Source: Ruegeria sp. EL01 (GTDB lineage: Bacteria > Pseudomonadota > Alphaproteobacteria > Rhodobacterales > Rhodobacteraceae). From it: a stretch of 64,000 nt of DNA. The notes under the pieces were generated by a model. It was not told the origin of the DNA. It did not search any database and saw only the letters and a list, made by a program, of their open reading frames with translations. The stretch covers positions 62,001 to 126,000 of the forward strand of contig NZ_OMPS01000041.1 in the NCBI RefSeq assembly GCF_900313035.1, given 5' to 3'. This document shows, in pieces, positions 1-9,169 of this stretch (position 1 is the stretch's first letter; each line of letters starts with the position of its first letter). A program made the translations under genes and the position numbers.

Positions 1-257
1 TCGAAGGCGCACTGATCTCCCAGCTCGACGGGGCAGCGACGTCGACGCTCGTGGACATGACGGCCGTTGATTTTGTCAGCAGCGCGGGGCTGAGGGTGTT
101 CCTAATGGGTGCAAAAAAGGTCAAAGGAACTGCTGCGCAAATGATCCTTTGTGCGATGAACGACAATATTCGCAACGTCTTCAAAATGAGCGGGTTTGAT
201 CGTATTCTGTCGATCGCTGAAAGTCTCGAAGACGGTGTGAGTCAAGTCAGCAGCTAG
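1..257 (+). CDS. STAS-domain anti-sigma factor antagonist (5' truncated)
   Basis: Only the last 84 residues are present; the reading frame is open to the left edge. The core VDFVSSAGLRVF matches the STAS signature in SpoIIAA/RsbV-type antagonists, where one of the serines is phosphorylated by an anti-sigma kinase (family knowledge). The stretch before it (ISQLDGAATSTLVDMTAVDF) and the C-terminal helices fit a complete STAS fold ending at the stop. It is followed after 15 bases by a membrane M23-like gene in the same direction. The usual partners, an RsbW-like kinase or a PP2C phosphatase, would have to lie upstream outside the window. Confidence 0.85.
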   Translation, partial: EGALISQLDGAATSTLVDMTAVDFVSSAGLRVFLMGAKKVKGTAAQMILCAMNDNIRNVFKMSGFDRILSIAESLEDGVSQVSS

Positions 258-272
258 GGGATTTGCGCGGCG

Positions 273-1205
273 ATGTATTTCCCGCGCCCATTTCTGGCAG
301 CACTGTCGAACGCTGTCTTGCCTCCTTTGTTGGCGATTCAGGTCGTTCTTGCGTCAAGTTTGGCCGAGCAGATGTCCAGCGTTCTGACCTTTATCGTGTT
401 TTGCCTGTTCTTCCAGATCATGCTACCGCGCACGCCGCCGTGGGACAGATGGGTCATCCTGGTCAGTGGGGCCGCCATCGGAATGGCCGTTTTTGCACAA
501 CCCTACTTACCGGTTGGCACGTTGTCGGACGCTTTTGCAGGGCCGGCGATCAGCCTGCCAATTGGTGCATTTTGCCTTCTTGTGATGGGCAAACGCCTGA
601 CCGGAATGGCCGAATTGCATTTGCACAGCCCTGTAACAGGTGGCCGATTTCTGGTTATACAAGGCGGAGCCAGCCGATTTTTGAACCACCACTTGAAATG
701 CCTGCATATTCCGAATCTTCGTGGCCAGTTGTACGGGGTCGACATCGTTGCTGCGGGGCGACTCGGTTTGCAAACGCGCAAGGTCTGGCCGCGAAGCCTG
801 GACGATTTCTGGATATATGGGCATCCACTATTGTCACCGGTCACAGGGCAAGTCAGTGCCGCAAGCGACGGAGCCGATGACCAGGCGCTGGGAGCTTCGG
901 ATCGAACAGCGCCTTTGGGAAACTATGTTTGCATTCAGTGTGACGATCCCGACTCTGGCAGGGTCGAGGTTTGTCTGGCACATCTTCGCAAAGGCAGTGT
1001 TTCGGTTGCGAAGGGGGATGTGGTCAAGATCGGGCAGCTTGTGGGCGAAATTGGCAATTCTGGAAACTCCTCGGATCCACATTTGCATATTCATGTGCAT
1101 CGGCCTGACGGATCGGGCAACCCGCTGAGTGGCGATCCGATACCGTTCAGGTTCCAGGGCGTGCGAGTGCTGCGGCGCAACCGAGTTTTCACCATTCCAG
1201 ACTAG
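273..1205 (+). CDS. Membrane-anchored M23 (LytM-type) peptidase-like protein
   Basis: 310 residues. The first ~105 are strongly hydrophobic and give about four membrane segments; the rest is a periplasmic-type domain. The C-terminal part carries the M23 pattern: GNYVCIQC, AHLRKGSVSVAKGD, GEIGNSGNS, then PHLHIHVH with the HxH zinc ligands. The first zinc-ligand motif is degenerate: around residues 150-155 the sequence reads GQLYGVDIV, where lysostaphin-type enzymes have HxGxD, so the ligand histidine is not obvious (an NHH lies about 18 residues earlier). It may be a peptidase or a regulatory LytM-like protein. AGGGG ahead of the ATG supports the start. A palindrome CCAGACT-AG-AGTCTGG (1197-1212) overlaps the stop codon. 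Confidence 0.72.
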   Translation: MYFPRPFLAALSNAVLPPLLAIQVVLASSLAEQMSSVLTFIVFCLFFQIMLPRTPPWDRWVILVSGAAIGMAVFAQPYLPVGTLSDAFAGPAISLPIGAFCLLVMGKRLTGMAELHLHSPVTGGRFLVIQGGASRFLNHHLKCLHIPNLRGQLYGVDIVAAGRLGLQTRKVWPRSLDDFWIYGHPLLSPVTGQVSAASDGADDQALGASDRTAPLGNYVCIQCDDPDSGRVEVCLAHLRKGSVSVAKGDVVKIGQLVGEIGNSGNSSDPHLHIHVHRPDGSGNPLSGDPIPFRFQGVRVLRRNRVFTIPD

Positions 1206-1423
1206 AGTCTGGACCTAAAATCAGGCCTTAACGTCAGCTTCTAGCACTTTGCTGCAAACGCTACAGCTTTCTGCATGAGCACCAGCTGCAGTCGCACAAG
1301 TTCGGTTTTTCCCGCACTGCCGCCATTAACATGAGTGCCGCGTGGTGATGCTGATCTGTCCCACCCGAGTGGTCCAGTTTGAATGTTAGTGCATGATTGG
1401 CCTGCGTTCCTATCGCTGACCTA

Positions 1424-1984
1424 TTAATTGACATCCACATCTTTTGATTGCTCGTAAGTACCCGCCATCAGTCGTGAACTATCCTCGATGATAGAGGCAA
1501 GGGCTGCGATGCAAACCAGAAACCCGGAAATCGGCACAATGGCGATCGCGTATTTCTTGGGCATGTAGTTAGGTTTGAAGACAATCCCCCCGTCTTCCCA
1601 AGCGAAATACCACATTTCCCAGTATTTGCCGCCCATCGTTGCAACGGCTTCTAGGCCCCAAACGATCATGACAATGCCTAGGCAGAAGATAACGGCTGTC
1701 CAGAATTGTTGGATGAAGAACGCGGCTTTTGGAGGCAACCAGTCGTAAATCAGATCAAGCGCGATGTGGTCTCTGTCCCTGACGGTTAACGCGAGAGCGA
1801 AAAAGACCAGCCAGATGTTGCTGAGCACAGTGAGCAGATCACCCCAGATTGGTGGATCTTTGAAGACGTACCGCATGACCACCGAATAGACTGTGAACGC
1901 GACCATCATCAAAAGCAGAATCGCACAGAAAGCCGTCAGTGTTCTTTTGACAGCCCTGTCGATTAATTTGATTGCGGATATCAT
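1424..1984 (-). CDS. dctQ: TRAP transporter small permease (DctQ family)
   Basis: 186 residues with four hydrophobic segments (about residues 17-37, 50-68, 88-110 and 143-165), as in DctQ proteins. It pairs with the large permease to form the membrane part of a tripartite ATP-independent periplasmic transporter. The ATG at 1984 is chosen because GGAGGGG stands 7 bases upstream; longer starts would run into the preceding gene. It lies 16 bases after dctM, so the gene order is P, M, Q, whereas the commoner order is P, Q, M. The substrate cannot be told from the permease. Confidence 0.88.
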   Translation of the reverse strand: MISAIKLIDRAVKRTLTAFCAILLLMMVAFTVYSVVMRYVFKDPPIWGDLLTVLSNIWLVFFALALTVRDRDHIALDLIYDWLPPKAAFFIQQFWTAVIFCLGIVMIVWGLEAVATMGGKYWEMWYFAWEDGGIVFKPNYMPKKYAIAIVPISGFLVCIAALASIIEDSSRLMAGTYEQSKDVDVN

Positions 1985-2000
1985 CTTCTGGACCCCTCCA

Positions 2001-3290
2001 TCAGTTCGCAAAACCAAGGAGGCGCGGAAGGTACATCGTGATGTCTGGCACAACGATCAGAACAAACAACAGCGCAAAAAGCGCGATCAGATACGGGAGC
2101 ATAGCAACGGCAACTTTTTCCAGTCTGACATTTGCAATCGCACCCGCCGTAAAGAACGCCACACCAACAGGAGGTGTGACTGATCCAATCAGAAACCCTA
2201 CGACAACAACCAGGGCGGCCTGCACATCCGGGTAACCTGCCTTGACCATCACATCGACGAGTACCGGGCCTGCGACGATGATGTTGGCTGCGCTGTCCAT
2301 CACCATACCCAACAGGCAGATGAACAAGACAAGGACGAGCGCAAAGATCAGCGGATTATAGGTATATCCAAGCAGCCATGTCTCCAACTGACTGATTGCG
2401 CCAAGAGATGCCAGAAGCCAGCTGAAGGGGCCTGATGCCGCGATGATGATAAAGACCATGGCGGAATTGCGGAAGGCGCGGACAAATGCGCTTTTGCAGT
2501 TGCTCCAAGTGATTGTGCGATAGATGAACAAGCCGACAAACAACGCGATGGTGGCAGTCAATGCCCCAGCCTCGACGACACCTGCGATACCAAAAACAAC
2601 CGATCCAACAAGGACCACGGGAATTAGCAGGGCGAAAGAAGACTTGTACCCCGCAACCGCGATGCCTTTCAGGCTGAATGGCTGGTCGCTGCGCTCGAAA
2701 TTGTTCTTCCGCGCGATGAGGTGGTTGATCACCATCAACAGCCCACCGATCATCAAGCCCGGGATAATGCCACCGGCAAAAAGCGCTCCTACTGAAATTC
2801 CGCCCGCGTTGGCCAGAACGATCATCATGATTGAAGGTGGGATGATACCACCGATTGTTGAACTCACGGCTGTAATTGCTGCGGCGAACTCGGGTGGGTA
2901 TCCGGCCTTTTTCATCCCCGGCACCAAGAGTGATCCGACCGTAGCAGTGTCTGCCACCACCGATCCGTTCATCCCGGCAAAGAACATACTAACCAACACG
3001 TTCGCCTGCGCCATGCTGCCTCGCATCCGGCCAATAATACGTTGACTGAGATCGACCAGACGGTCGGTGATCGTGGCGGAGGTCATCAATTCACCCGTCA
3101 GCATGAAGAACGGGATCGCCGTGAGTGGCACGGAGTCAATCGCCTGAAACATCTGACTGGGAATCAAAATCATCGGTGCCGCGTCAGTGAGCAGGATATA
3201 GACCACCGGGATCAGGATCATGATGAACCCAACCGGAGCACCCAGCATGATCAGGACGACCAGAATGATCAGAAGCGCAACGCTTTCCAT
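2001..3290 (-). CDS. dctM: TRAP transporter large permease (DctM family)
   Basis: 429 residues, the usual DctM length, with about a dozen membrane segments. It begins MESVALLIILVVLIMLGAPV and contains typical DctM stretches such as FFAGMNGSVVADTATVG, STIGGIIPPSIMMI and GSVTPPVGVAFF. It forms the sodium-driven substrate channel with DctQ. It is separated from dctP upstream by 92 bases that hold a GC-rich hairpin, and is followed closely by dctQ, so it is cotranscribed with both, probably at a lower level than dctP. Confidence 0.93.
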   Translation of the reverse strand: MESVALLIILVVLIMLGAPVGFIMILIPVVYILLTDAAPMILIPSQMFQAIDSVPLTAIPFFMLTGELMTSATITDRLVDLSQRIIGRMRGSMAQANVLVSMFFAGMNGSVVADTATVGSLLVPGMKKAGYPPEFAAAITAVSSTIGGIIPPSIMMIVLANAGGISVGALFAGGIIPGLMIGGLLMVINHLIARKNNFERSDQPFSLKGIAVAGYKSSFALLIPVVLVGSVVFGIAGVVEAGALTATIALFVGLFIYRTITWSNCKSAFVRAFRNSAMVFIIIAASGPFSWLLASLGAISQLETWLLGYTYNPLIFALVLVLFICLLGMVMDSAANIIVAGPVLVDVMVKAGYPDVQAALVVVVGFLIGSVTPPVGVAFFTAGAIANVRLEKVAVAMLPYLIALFALLFVLIVVPDITMYLPRLLGFAN

Positions 3291-3327
3291 GAGAGTTGAT
3301 CCTAGTTGGGGCGGTCTTTTGTGATGA

Positions 3328-3356
3328 AAAGGCGCGGAACATCATCCCGCGCCTTT
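3328..3356 (-). terminator. Intercistronic hairpin between dctP and dctM
   Basis: A perfect 10-bp stem (AAAGGCGCGG at 3328-3337 with CCGCGCCTTT at 3347-3356) and a 9-base loop lie between the dctP stop and the dctM start. On the minus strand the stem is followed by TTCATC, a poor U-tract. This fits partial termination or protection of the dctP mRNA end, often seen where a binding protein is needed in excess over its permease (inference). Confidence 0.6.
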
Positions 3357-3382
3357 GTTTACCTTGTCAATTGACCGTGGCC

Positions 3383-4423
3383 TTAGAGAGCACCAGCTTC
3401 TTCAAGTTGTACGATGAAGCTGGTCATGCCCTGCTGTTCCAGAACCTGGCGCGCTGTGTCGGGATCATATGTACCTTTCGCATTGAGCCATGCATCGATG
3501 GCGCCTGCTCGCCATTGAACAAGCTCATCCTCGGATGGCACATACCATTCTTTCGCGGTCTTTTTGATCTCGACTTCGCCTGCCTCGACCCATGCTCGAT
3601 CAAGTTCCTGAACCTTTTGGCCAAACGCCTTTGCCGCGATGTGCAGCCATTCCTGTTCTTCGTCGGTCAATGCATCATACTGGCGTTTGTCGATTGACAG
3701 TTGGTTGCCAGACCAAGACCCGCCGATTTCGGTGAAATAAGGTGCAACTTCATGCAGCTTCGCAACATGTTGCCATGGTGTGGCAACGTATTGGCCTGAC
3801 ACCACACCGGTTTGCAAACCCTGGTACAGTTGCGACCAATCGTAGGGAACAGGTACCGCCCCCCAGTTCTTGACCAATGTGTATTCAATCGGGCTTTTGG
3901 TTACACGCCATTTGACGCCTTCCATGTCGCCCGGTACGTGGACCGGCCCATGGGCGTTACCAAGTTGTCGGAAACCTCCACTGGAATAGACGGTTAGGCA
4001 AACATGCCCTGCTTCCTCGGCCGCGATCTGACACTGTTTTTCTGCCAGCCATTCGGATGATATCCGATCTGCATCCTCGATGCTTTTAAAGATGTATGGC
4101 AGATCAAAAATCGCCAATGATGTGCCAAAGTTCCCAAAGTTCGCAGTTGAACTGGTCCACAGGGCCAGAAGGCCTTGATTAGCTTGTTCTCCACAAGTTT
4201 GCTCGCTGCAAAGCGACTTGCGATAGTGCGGTTCGATCTTCAGCTTGCCGCCCGAGACTTCCTCTAGGGTTGGTATCAAAGCTTGGTCAATCGCGTCTCC
4301 GATGGGCATGCCGATGAATCCGACCGTTCCCAGCTTCAGAACCTTTTCTGCCGCGGCAGTTTGCGCCGAAAGCGCCAGGGCGCCGGCGACGCACAGCACC
4401 TTTCCGATGGTACCAATTTTCAT
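3383..4423 (-). CDS. dctP: TRAP transporter substrate-binding protein (DctP family)
   Basis: 346 residues starting MKIGTIGKVLCVAGALAL, a Sec signal peptide with predicted cleavage at AAA-EKVLKLG. The mature part is a DctP/SBP-family periplasmic binding protein; the family signature region (VKWRVTKSPIEY, then NWGAVPVPYDWSQLYQGLQTGVV) is clear. The helix RVTKSPIE carries the arginine that usually binds the carboxylate or sulfonate group of the ligand. ATG 4423 is preferred over in-frame ATGs upstream because it gives a normal signal peptide and has GGGAG/GAGGA nearby. First gene of the transporter operon, divergent from the MocR gene. Ligand unknown. Confidence 0.9.
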   Translation of the reverse strand: MKIGTIGKVLCVAGALALSAQTAAAEKVLKLGTVGFIGMPIGDAIDQALIPTLEEVSGGKLKIEPHYRKSLCSEQTCGEQANQGLLALWTSSTANFGNFGTSLAIFDLPYIFKSIEDADRISSEWLAEKQCQIAAEEAGHVCLTVYSSGGFRQLGNAHGPVHVPGDMEGVKWRVTKSPIEYTLVKNWGAVPVPYDWSQLYQGLQTGVVSGQYVATPWQHVAKLHEVAPYFTEIGGSWSGNQLSIDKRQYDALTDEEQEWLHIAAKAFGQKVQELDRAWVEAGEVEIKKTAKEWYVPSEDELVQWRAGAIDAWLNAKGTYDPDTARQVLEQQGMTSFIVQLEEAGAL

Positions 4424-4491
4424 CTTCCTCATCTCCCGTCGTTGACCATTATTTTGCAGCATCTTTCACCTCAGGCGACTTCAAAGAAAGT

Positions 4492-4537
4492 GACAGATAG
4501 ATTGAAAGAAGAGGACAGATCAGTTTCGACCTGACAG
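4492..4537. promoter_or_regulatory. Three GACAG direct repeats in the dctP-mocR divergent region
   Basis: GACAGAT at 4492-4498, GACAGAT at 4514-4520 and GACAG at 4533-4537 lie in the same orientation with steps of 22 and 19 bases, close to two helical turns. MocR-family regulators of the GabR/TauR type are known to bind spaced direct repeats in divergent promoters, so this is a candidate binding array for the adjacent regulator (inference). Confidence 0.5.
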
Positions 4538-4595
4538 TCTGGGCTTGATGCCACTAGGGTTTGGTATCTGAATTCCCGCGCGAAGGAGCTTTCAG

Positions 4596-6059
4596 TTGGC
4601 CTCTGTCACCCCACGTTTTTTGAAGCTTCCCGAAAGCTCGCATCTGAGTTTACGTGATCAGATTTGCGAAACGGTCAGCGCGGCGATTACATCAAAGTCG
4701 CTCGCCTACGACCGCCCCCTGCCCTCATGCCGTGAACTGGCTGACCAGCTTGGCGTGTCCCGTAATACGGTTTTTGCTGCTTACAACCGCTTGGTGGATC
4801 TTGAGCTTTTGGTATCTCGTGATCGCTCTGGCTATTTTGTGGCGCCTCAGGTTGCAGCGCTTAACAAGGCGCTTATTAAGGAAGAAGGCGATCGAACGGA
4901 TGACACGCCTTGTCCTGTGTCCTTTCGACCGAACAATCTTATGCCTGTGGTCAATCCACTAGATTGGAACGCGTACCCTTATCCATTCATCTACAATCAA
5001 ATCGATCCTGAGCTGTTTCCCGTCGATGGCTGGCGCGAATGCACACGGCAAGCGTTGGGCCGCAGAAAGATGCCGGTCTGGGCCAGTGATTCCGTTGAAA
5101 GCGACAGTCCGCAACTGGTGCGGCAGCTGCGTCAAAGGCTTTTGAATACCCGCGGCATCTACGCAGATGACGACGAAATCCTCATCACATTGGGCTCGCA
5201 GAACGCCCTCTATATTTTGGGGACAATTTTTGCTCAATGCGGCAAGCCCTTTGCTCTGGAAGACCCTGGTTTTTTTGGCGCGCGAAACGCCTTTCGCCTT
5301 GCGGGCAGTGAACTGATCGGTGTCGCAGTAGATGATGACGGTATCATCCCCAGCGCCATCCCATCCGGGTGCCAGCTAGTGTTCACGACGCCCAGCCATC
5401 AGTTTCCTACAATGGTCACGATGAGCGAGAAGAGACGCGAAGAGTTGTTGGCCGCTGCTGTAGCGAAAGACTTCCTGATTATCGAAGACGATTACGAGGC
5501 CGAGATGAACTATGTGGCCAAGTCCTCTCCTTCGTTACGATCAATGGATAAAACCGGGCGTGTCATCTATGTGGGTAGCCTGTCGAAAACAGTATCTCCG
5601 GGCATTCGCCTTGGGTTTATCGTCGCCCATCGCGACATCATACGCGAGGCGCGCATTGCCCGCGGCGTGATGATGCGTCACCCACCCACGATCGTTCAGG
5701 AAATCGTAGCGTTGTTCTTTCAACTGGGTCACTACGATTCACACCTGCGCAACATTGAAAGACGCTACAACAAACGTTGGCACGCGATGAACAAGGCGAT
5801 CACCAAACATTTGGGGATGTTAGAACGGACAGAGTCTGAGGGAGGCACATCTTTCTGGCTGACAGGTCCCAACGGCTTTGACGCGACCGAACTGACACGG
5901 AGGCTGAAGGCCAAAGGTGTATTGGTTGATCGGGGTCAGGACTACTATCTCGGCTACAACGACAGCCGCAGCTTTCGGCTTGGGTTTGCCTATGTCCCGG
6001 TGTCAAAGCTTGAAGCAGGCATCGAGATTATCGCTAATGAGGTCAGATCGCTCCTGTGA
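4596..6059 (+). CDS. MocR-type transcriptional regulator (GntR HTH plus aminotransferase domain)
   Basis: 487 residues. Residues ~15-80 form a GntR winged helix (PLPSCRELADQLGVSRNTVF, then YFVA). The rest is a fold-type I aminotransferase-like domain with the PLP lysine in YVGSLSKTVSPGIRLGF (about residue 330) and DDYEAEM upstream. Such proteins sense PLP-linked amines or amino acids. The start is TTG at 4596: GAAGGAG lies 8 bases before it and the product aligns from the N-terminus. It is divergent from the TRAP operon and is the obvious candidate to control it; it may also act on the epoxide hydrolase/ALDH pair that follows. Confidence 0.9.
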   Translation: MASVTPRFLKLPESSHLSLRDQICETVSAAITSKSLAYDRPLPSCRELADQLGVSRNTVFAAYNRLVDLELLVSRDRSGYFVAPQVAALNKALIKEEGDRTDDTPCPVSFRPNNLMPVVNPLDWNAYPYPFIYNQIDPELFPVDGWRECTRQALGRRKMPVWASDSVESDSPQLVRQLRQRLLNTRGIYADDDEILITLGSQNALYILGTIFAQCGKPFALEDPGFFGARNAFRLAGSELIGVAVDDDGIIPSAIPSGCQLVFTTPSHQFPTMVTMSEKRREELLAAAVAKDFLIIEDDYEAEMNYVAKSSPSLRSMDKTGRVIYVGSLSKTVSPGIRLGFIVAHRDIIREARIARGVMMRHPPTIVQEIVALFFQLGHYDSHLRNIERRYNKRWHAMNKAITKHLGMLERTESEGGTSFWLTGPNGFDATELTRRLKAKGVLVDRGQDYYLGYNDSRSFRLGFAYVPVSKLEAGIEIIANEVRSLL

Positions 6060-6192
6060 CCAGAGATCTTCATCTGTCCCTTCGAATTGCGCCACCTGTC
6101 TCTCGTCGTTTCTGATCCAAATCAGTTAACTGGATCGGACCGCGTATCCATTACTCCGTACGCGAACGGCGACATATCAGGGAACACGTCTT

Positions 6193-7386
6193 GTGAAAGA
6201 TCGATTGGACACCATCAAAAACGTGACCCCATTCAGGTGCCACGTGCCCGAGGATGTTTTGCGCACGATCCTTGATCGGGTCGCAAACTACCCGTGGCAC
6301 GAGATGCCCGACGATGGTGGCTGGGATTATGGTGCCAATTTGGCGTATATGCAGGAGCTTTGTGCCTATTGGGTCGACGGGTTTGACTGGCGTAAGCAAG
6401 AGGCGAGGATCAACTCGTTTTCCCAGTTCAAGACCCGCGTCGAAGACATCGACATGCACTTCATTTACGAAGAAGGCAGCGGATCGAACCCGATGCCTTT
6501 GATGATCAGCCATGGCTGGCCGGGCTCTGTCGCCGAGTTTTTCGACCTGATCGAGCCCCTGGCGCATCCCGAACGCTTTGGCGGCGACGTCGCAGATGCC
6601 TTTACAGTTATCGCTCCGTCGTTACCCGGTTTTGGATTTTCCGGACGCCCGCCACGCCCATACGGGCCACGCAAAATAGCAAGCGTTGTCAACTCTTTGA
6701 TGACGAAGACCCTTGATTTTGACACCTATCTTGCACAGGGCGGTGATTGGGGTGGAGCGATATGTTCCTGGCTGGGCTACGATCACGCGCCTGCATGCTC
6801 TGCCATTCACATCAATGTGCTGACAATGCGCCACCCGGAGGGGCCAAAAACACCCGAAGAAATTGCCTGGGCCAGGCAGTTCGAGCAGGACCAGATCATG
6901 CAAAACGGCTATCGCACTCAACAGGCAACACGGCCACAAACGCTGAGCTATGCGATGATGGACAGCCCCGTTGGCACTGCAGCCTGGTTGGTGGAGAAAT
7001 TTCACGATTGGTCGGACGTACCCGCTGGCGGGATCGAGCAATCACACAGCAAAGATGATCTGCTGACCAACATCATGATTTACATCGTGACGCGCACATT
7101 CAACTCGGCCTCATGGATTTACTATGGCCGACGTGAAGAGGGCGGGCGCATTCTATCCTCGGAAGGTCGGCGCGTAGAAATCCCCACGGGTTGCGCTGTT
7201 TTTCCCGCCGAGATGTTGCGGTGGCCACCCAGGTCATACGCGGAACGTATCTATAACATCACCCATTGGACCGAGATGCCGCGCGGTGGTCATTTCGCAG
7301 CGATGGAAGAACCCCAAATGTTGCTGAACGACATTCGCAAATTCGCGCGCAGTCTGCGTGGCCAGAACGACGGAGAGACAAAATGA
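6193..7386 (+). CDS. Epoxide hydrolase family alpha/beta hydrolase
   Basis: 397 residues. The N-terminal ~100 residues match the EHN lid/arm domain of microsomal-type epoxide hydrolases (PWHEMPDDGGWDYGANLAYM). The alpha/beta-hydrolase core has the oxyanion motif HGWPGS (~residue 105), SLPGFGFSG, the nucleophile Asp185 in QGGDWGGA, and the catalytic His367 in RGGHFAAMEEP. It would hydrolyse an epoxide to a diol; the substrate is unknown. GTG 6193 is the first plausible start, with AGGGA upstream. Its stop overlaps the start of the aldehyde dehydrogenase (ATGA), so the two are translationally coupled. Confidence 0.87.
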   Translation: MKDRLDTIKNVTPFRCHVPEDVLRTILDRVANYPWHEMPDDGGWDYGANLAYMQELCAYWVDGFDWRKQEARINSFSQFKTRVEDIDMHFIYEEGSGSNPMPLMISHGWPGSVAEFFDLIEPLAHPERFGGDVADAFTVIAPSLPGFGFSGRPPRPYGPRKIASVVNSLMTKTLDFDTYLAQGGDWGGAICSWLGYDHAPACSAIHINVLTMRHPEGPKTPEEIAWARQFEQDQIMQNGYRTQQATRPQTLSYAMMDSPVGTAAWLVEKFHDWSDVPAGGIEQSHSKDDLLTNIMIYIVTRTFNSASWIYYGRREEGGRILSSEGRRVEIPTGCAVFPAEMLRWPPRSYAERIYNITHWTEMPRGGHFAAMEEPQMLLNDIRKFARSLRGQNDGETK

Positions 7387-8876
7387 CCCTTTCGCACGCC
7401 GAGTATCAGGCCATCGCTGCCATGCTGACCCCGAACGGGCAGGCATTTATTGACGGTCAGTTTTGCGATGCCGCCGACGGTGACAAGTTCGAATCGACCA
7501 ACCCGGCAACCGGTCAGGTTCTGGCCGAGGTTGCCCATTGCAAGGCCACAGATGTGGATCGAGCAGTTGCTGCCGCACGACGGGTGTTTAACGAAGGCAC
7601 GTGGTCGCGCGCAGAACCTGAGGAGCGCAAGGAAGTTCTTCTGAAGGTCGCGCAGCTGGTGCGCGAAAATACTCATGAGCTGGCAGTTCTGGAAAGTCTG
7701 GATACGGGCAAAACCATCAATGACTGTATGGATGAAATCGGCGGCGAGGTGCCCAACTTTTTCCAGTGGTATGCCGAGCTTGCAGATAAGACCTTTGGAA
7801 AAATCGCGCCCACAGGCCCTGGGGCAATGGCCTTGATCACTAAGGAGCCTGCAGGGATTGCGGGCGCAGTGCTACCCTGGAATTTTCCACTAGTCATGGC
7901 GGCCTGGAAGATTGCACCATCCCTTGCGGTGGGCTGTTCCGCCGTTATCAAACCAGCCGAACAGACCCCCTTGTCGACCATTCGCCTGGCCGAGTTGATG
8001 CGCGAGGCCGGCGTGCCAGATGGGGTGATCAACATCGTGCCGGGTTTTGGCGAAACTGCGGGTAAGGCCATTGGGTTGCACAAGGATATCGACACCGTGT
8101 CCTTCACCGGCTCAACTGAAGTCGGGCGCATGTTCATGCGCTATTCAGGGGAAAGCAACCTTAAGGGCGTGGGCCTGGAAATGGGTGGCAAAAGCCCGTT
8201 CATTGTGCTGGACGACGCGAAGCTTAACGACGACCTGATCGAACATGCCGCGATGTCGGCCTTCTGGAATGGCGGTCAGAATTGCTCTGCCAATATGCGC
8301 CAGCTGATCGCCGCACCCCTTGTCGAGGAGTTCACAGGGCGCATCATCGAACGGGTGAAAGCGTTCACGCTCGGCGATCCGCTGAACCCGGCCACAGACA
8401 TCGGCTCGATGGTCACCAAGGATCACAAGGAATCGGTGATGAATTACATCCAAAGCGGCGTTGAGGATGGCGCGCAGATGACCATGGGTGGGGACAGTGA
8501 TCTTCCGGGTTACTTTATTGAACCAACGGTTTTTCAGGGCGTCACCCCGGAAATGAAAATAGCGCGCGAAGAGATTTTTGGACCCGTTCTGGGTATCATG
8601 CCCATGCAGAGTGCCGAGGAAGCTTTGGCCGTTGCCAGCGACACAGATTACGGGTTGCACGCGACCGTGTTTACCCAAGATATCGACCGCGCCCTTTACA
8701 TGGCTCGCTCACTTCCTTGCGGGACCGTTTCGGTTAACGGCTTTTCCGAAGGTGATATTAAGACCCCATTTGGGGGCTACAAACAATCTGGGTCGCTTGC
8801 CCGCGACAACGGTACAGAAGCGCTTGAGCAATACCTGCAAACAAAGACCATTTGGGTGCAGACATCTTCCGGGTAA
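7383..8876 (+). CDS. NAD(P)-dependent aldehyde dehydrogenase
   Basis: 497 residues, full length for the family. Seen: GAVLPWNFPLVMAAWKIAPS, the cofactor loop FTGSTEVGR, the general base in LEMGGKSP, and catalytic Cys301 in NGGQNCSAN. The C-terminal motif TPFGGYKQSGSLARDNG resembles the gamma-aminobutyraldehyde (PuuC-like) branch, but substrate assignment from this alone is weak. It overlaps the epoxide hydrolase gene by four bases; a diol could be oxidised to an aldehyde and then to an acid, but no alcohol dehydrogenase is seen here. Confidence 0.9.
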   Translation: MTLSHAEYQAIAAMLTPNGQAFIDGQFCDAADGDKFESTNPATGQVLAEVAHCKATDVDRAVAAARRVFNEGTWSRAEPEERKEVLLKVAQLVRENTHELAVLESLDTGKTINDCMDEIGGEVPNFFQWYAELADKTFGKIAPTGPGAMALITKEPAGIAGAVLPWNFPLVMAAWKIAPSLAVGCSAVIKPAEQTPLSTIRLAELMREAGVPDGVINIVPGFGETAGKAIGLHKDIDTVSFTGSTEVGRMFMRYSGESNLKGVGLEMGGKSPFIVLDDAKLNDDLIEHAAMSAFWNGGQNCSANMRQLIAAPLVEEFTGRIIERVKAFTLGDPLNPATDIGSMVTKDHKESVMNYIQSGVEDGAQMTMGGDSDLPGYFIEPTVFQGVTPEMKIAREEIFGPVLGIMPMQSAEEALAVASDTDYGLHATVFTQDIDRALYMARSLPCGTVSVNGFSEGDIKTPFGGYKQSGSLARDNGTEALEQYLQTKTIWVQTSSG

Positions 8877-9169
8877 TGGCCACCACTCTCACTGCTGGGA
8901 AATCAATCTGCCCGCACTGAATTCCGCTGCGCCTGGACCTTTTTTGGTGAGACGACACAGCGAGGCCTGTGTAATGGCCTGAGGGCCACTCAGGGCCAGG
9001 TCATTGCAAGGGCGGAAATCAATTTCTTCATCTTGAGGACTCCATCGGATGTGTCGATGGAACAGGGGTGTTTCACACTGAATCGTGCGATATATGCCTT
9101 TGCGTCCCAAACTTCGTGCAGATCGTTCAGTTAGCTGTACAAACGCATCAGATGCACCATGATAGGATC

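Noticed and set aside
263..880. Overlapping 205-codon frame inside the M23-like gene
   Set aside because: Different frame, Cys/Arg/Gly-rich with no domain; the M23-like frame has membrane helices and the HxH motif.
8889..9110. 73-codon minus-strand frame between the ALDH and AraC genes
   Set aside because: No family resemblance, no convincing ribosome binding site; treated as intergenic sequence.
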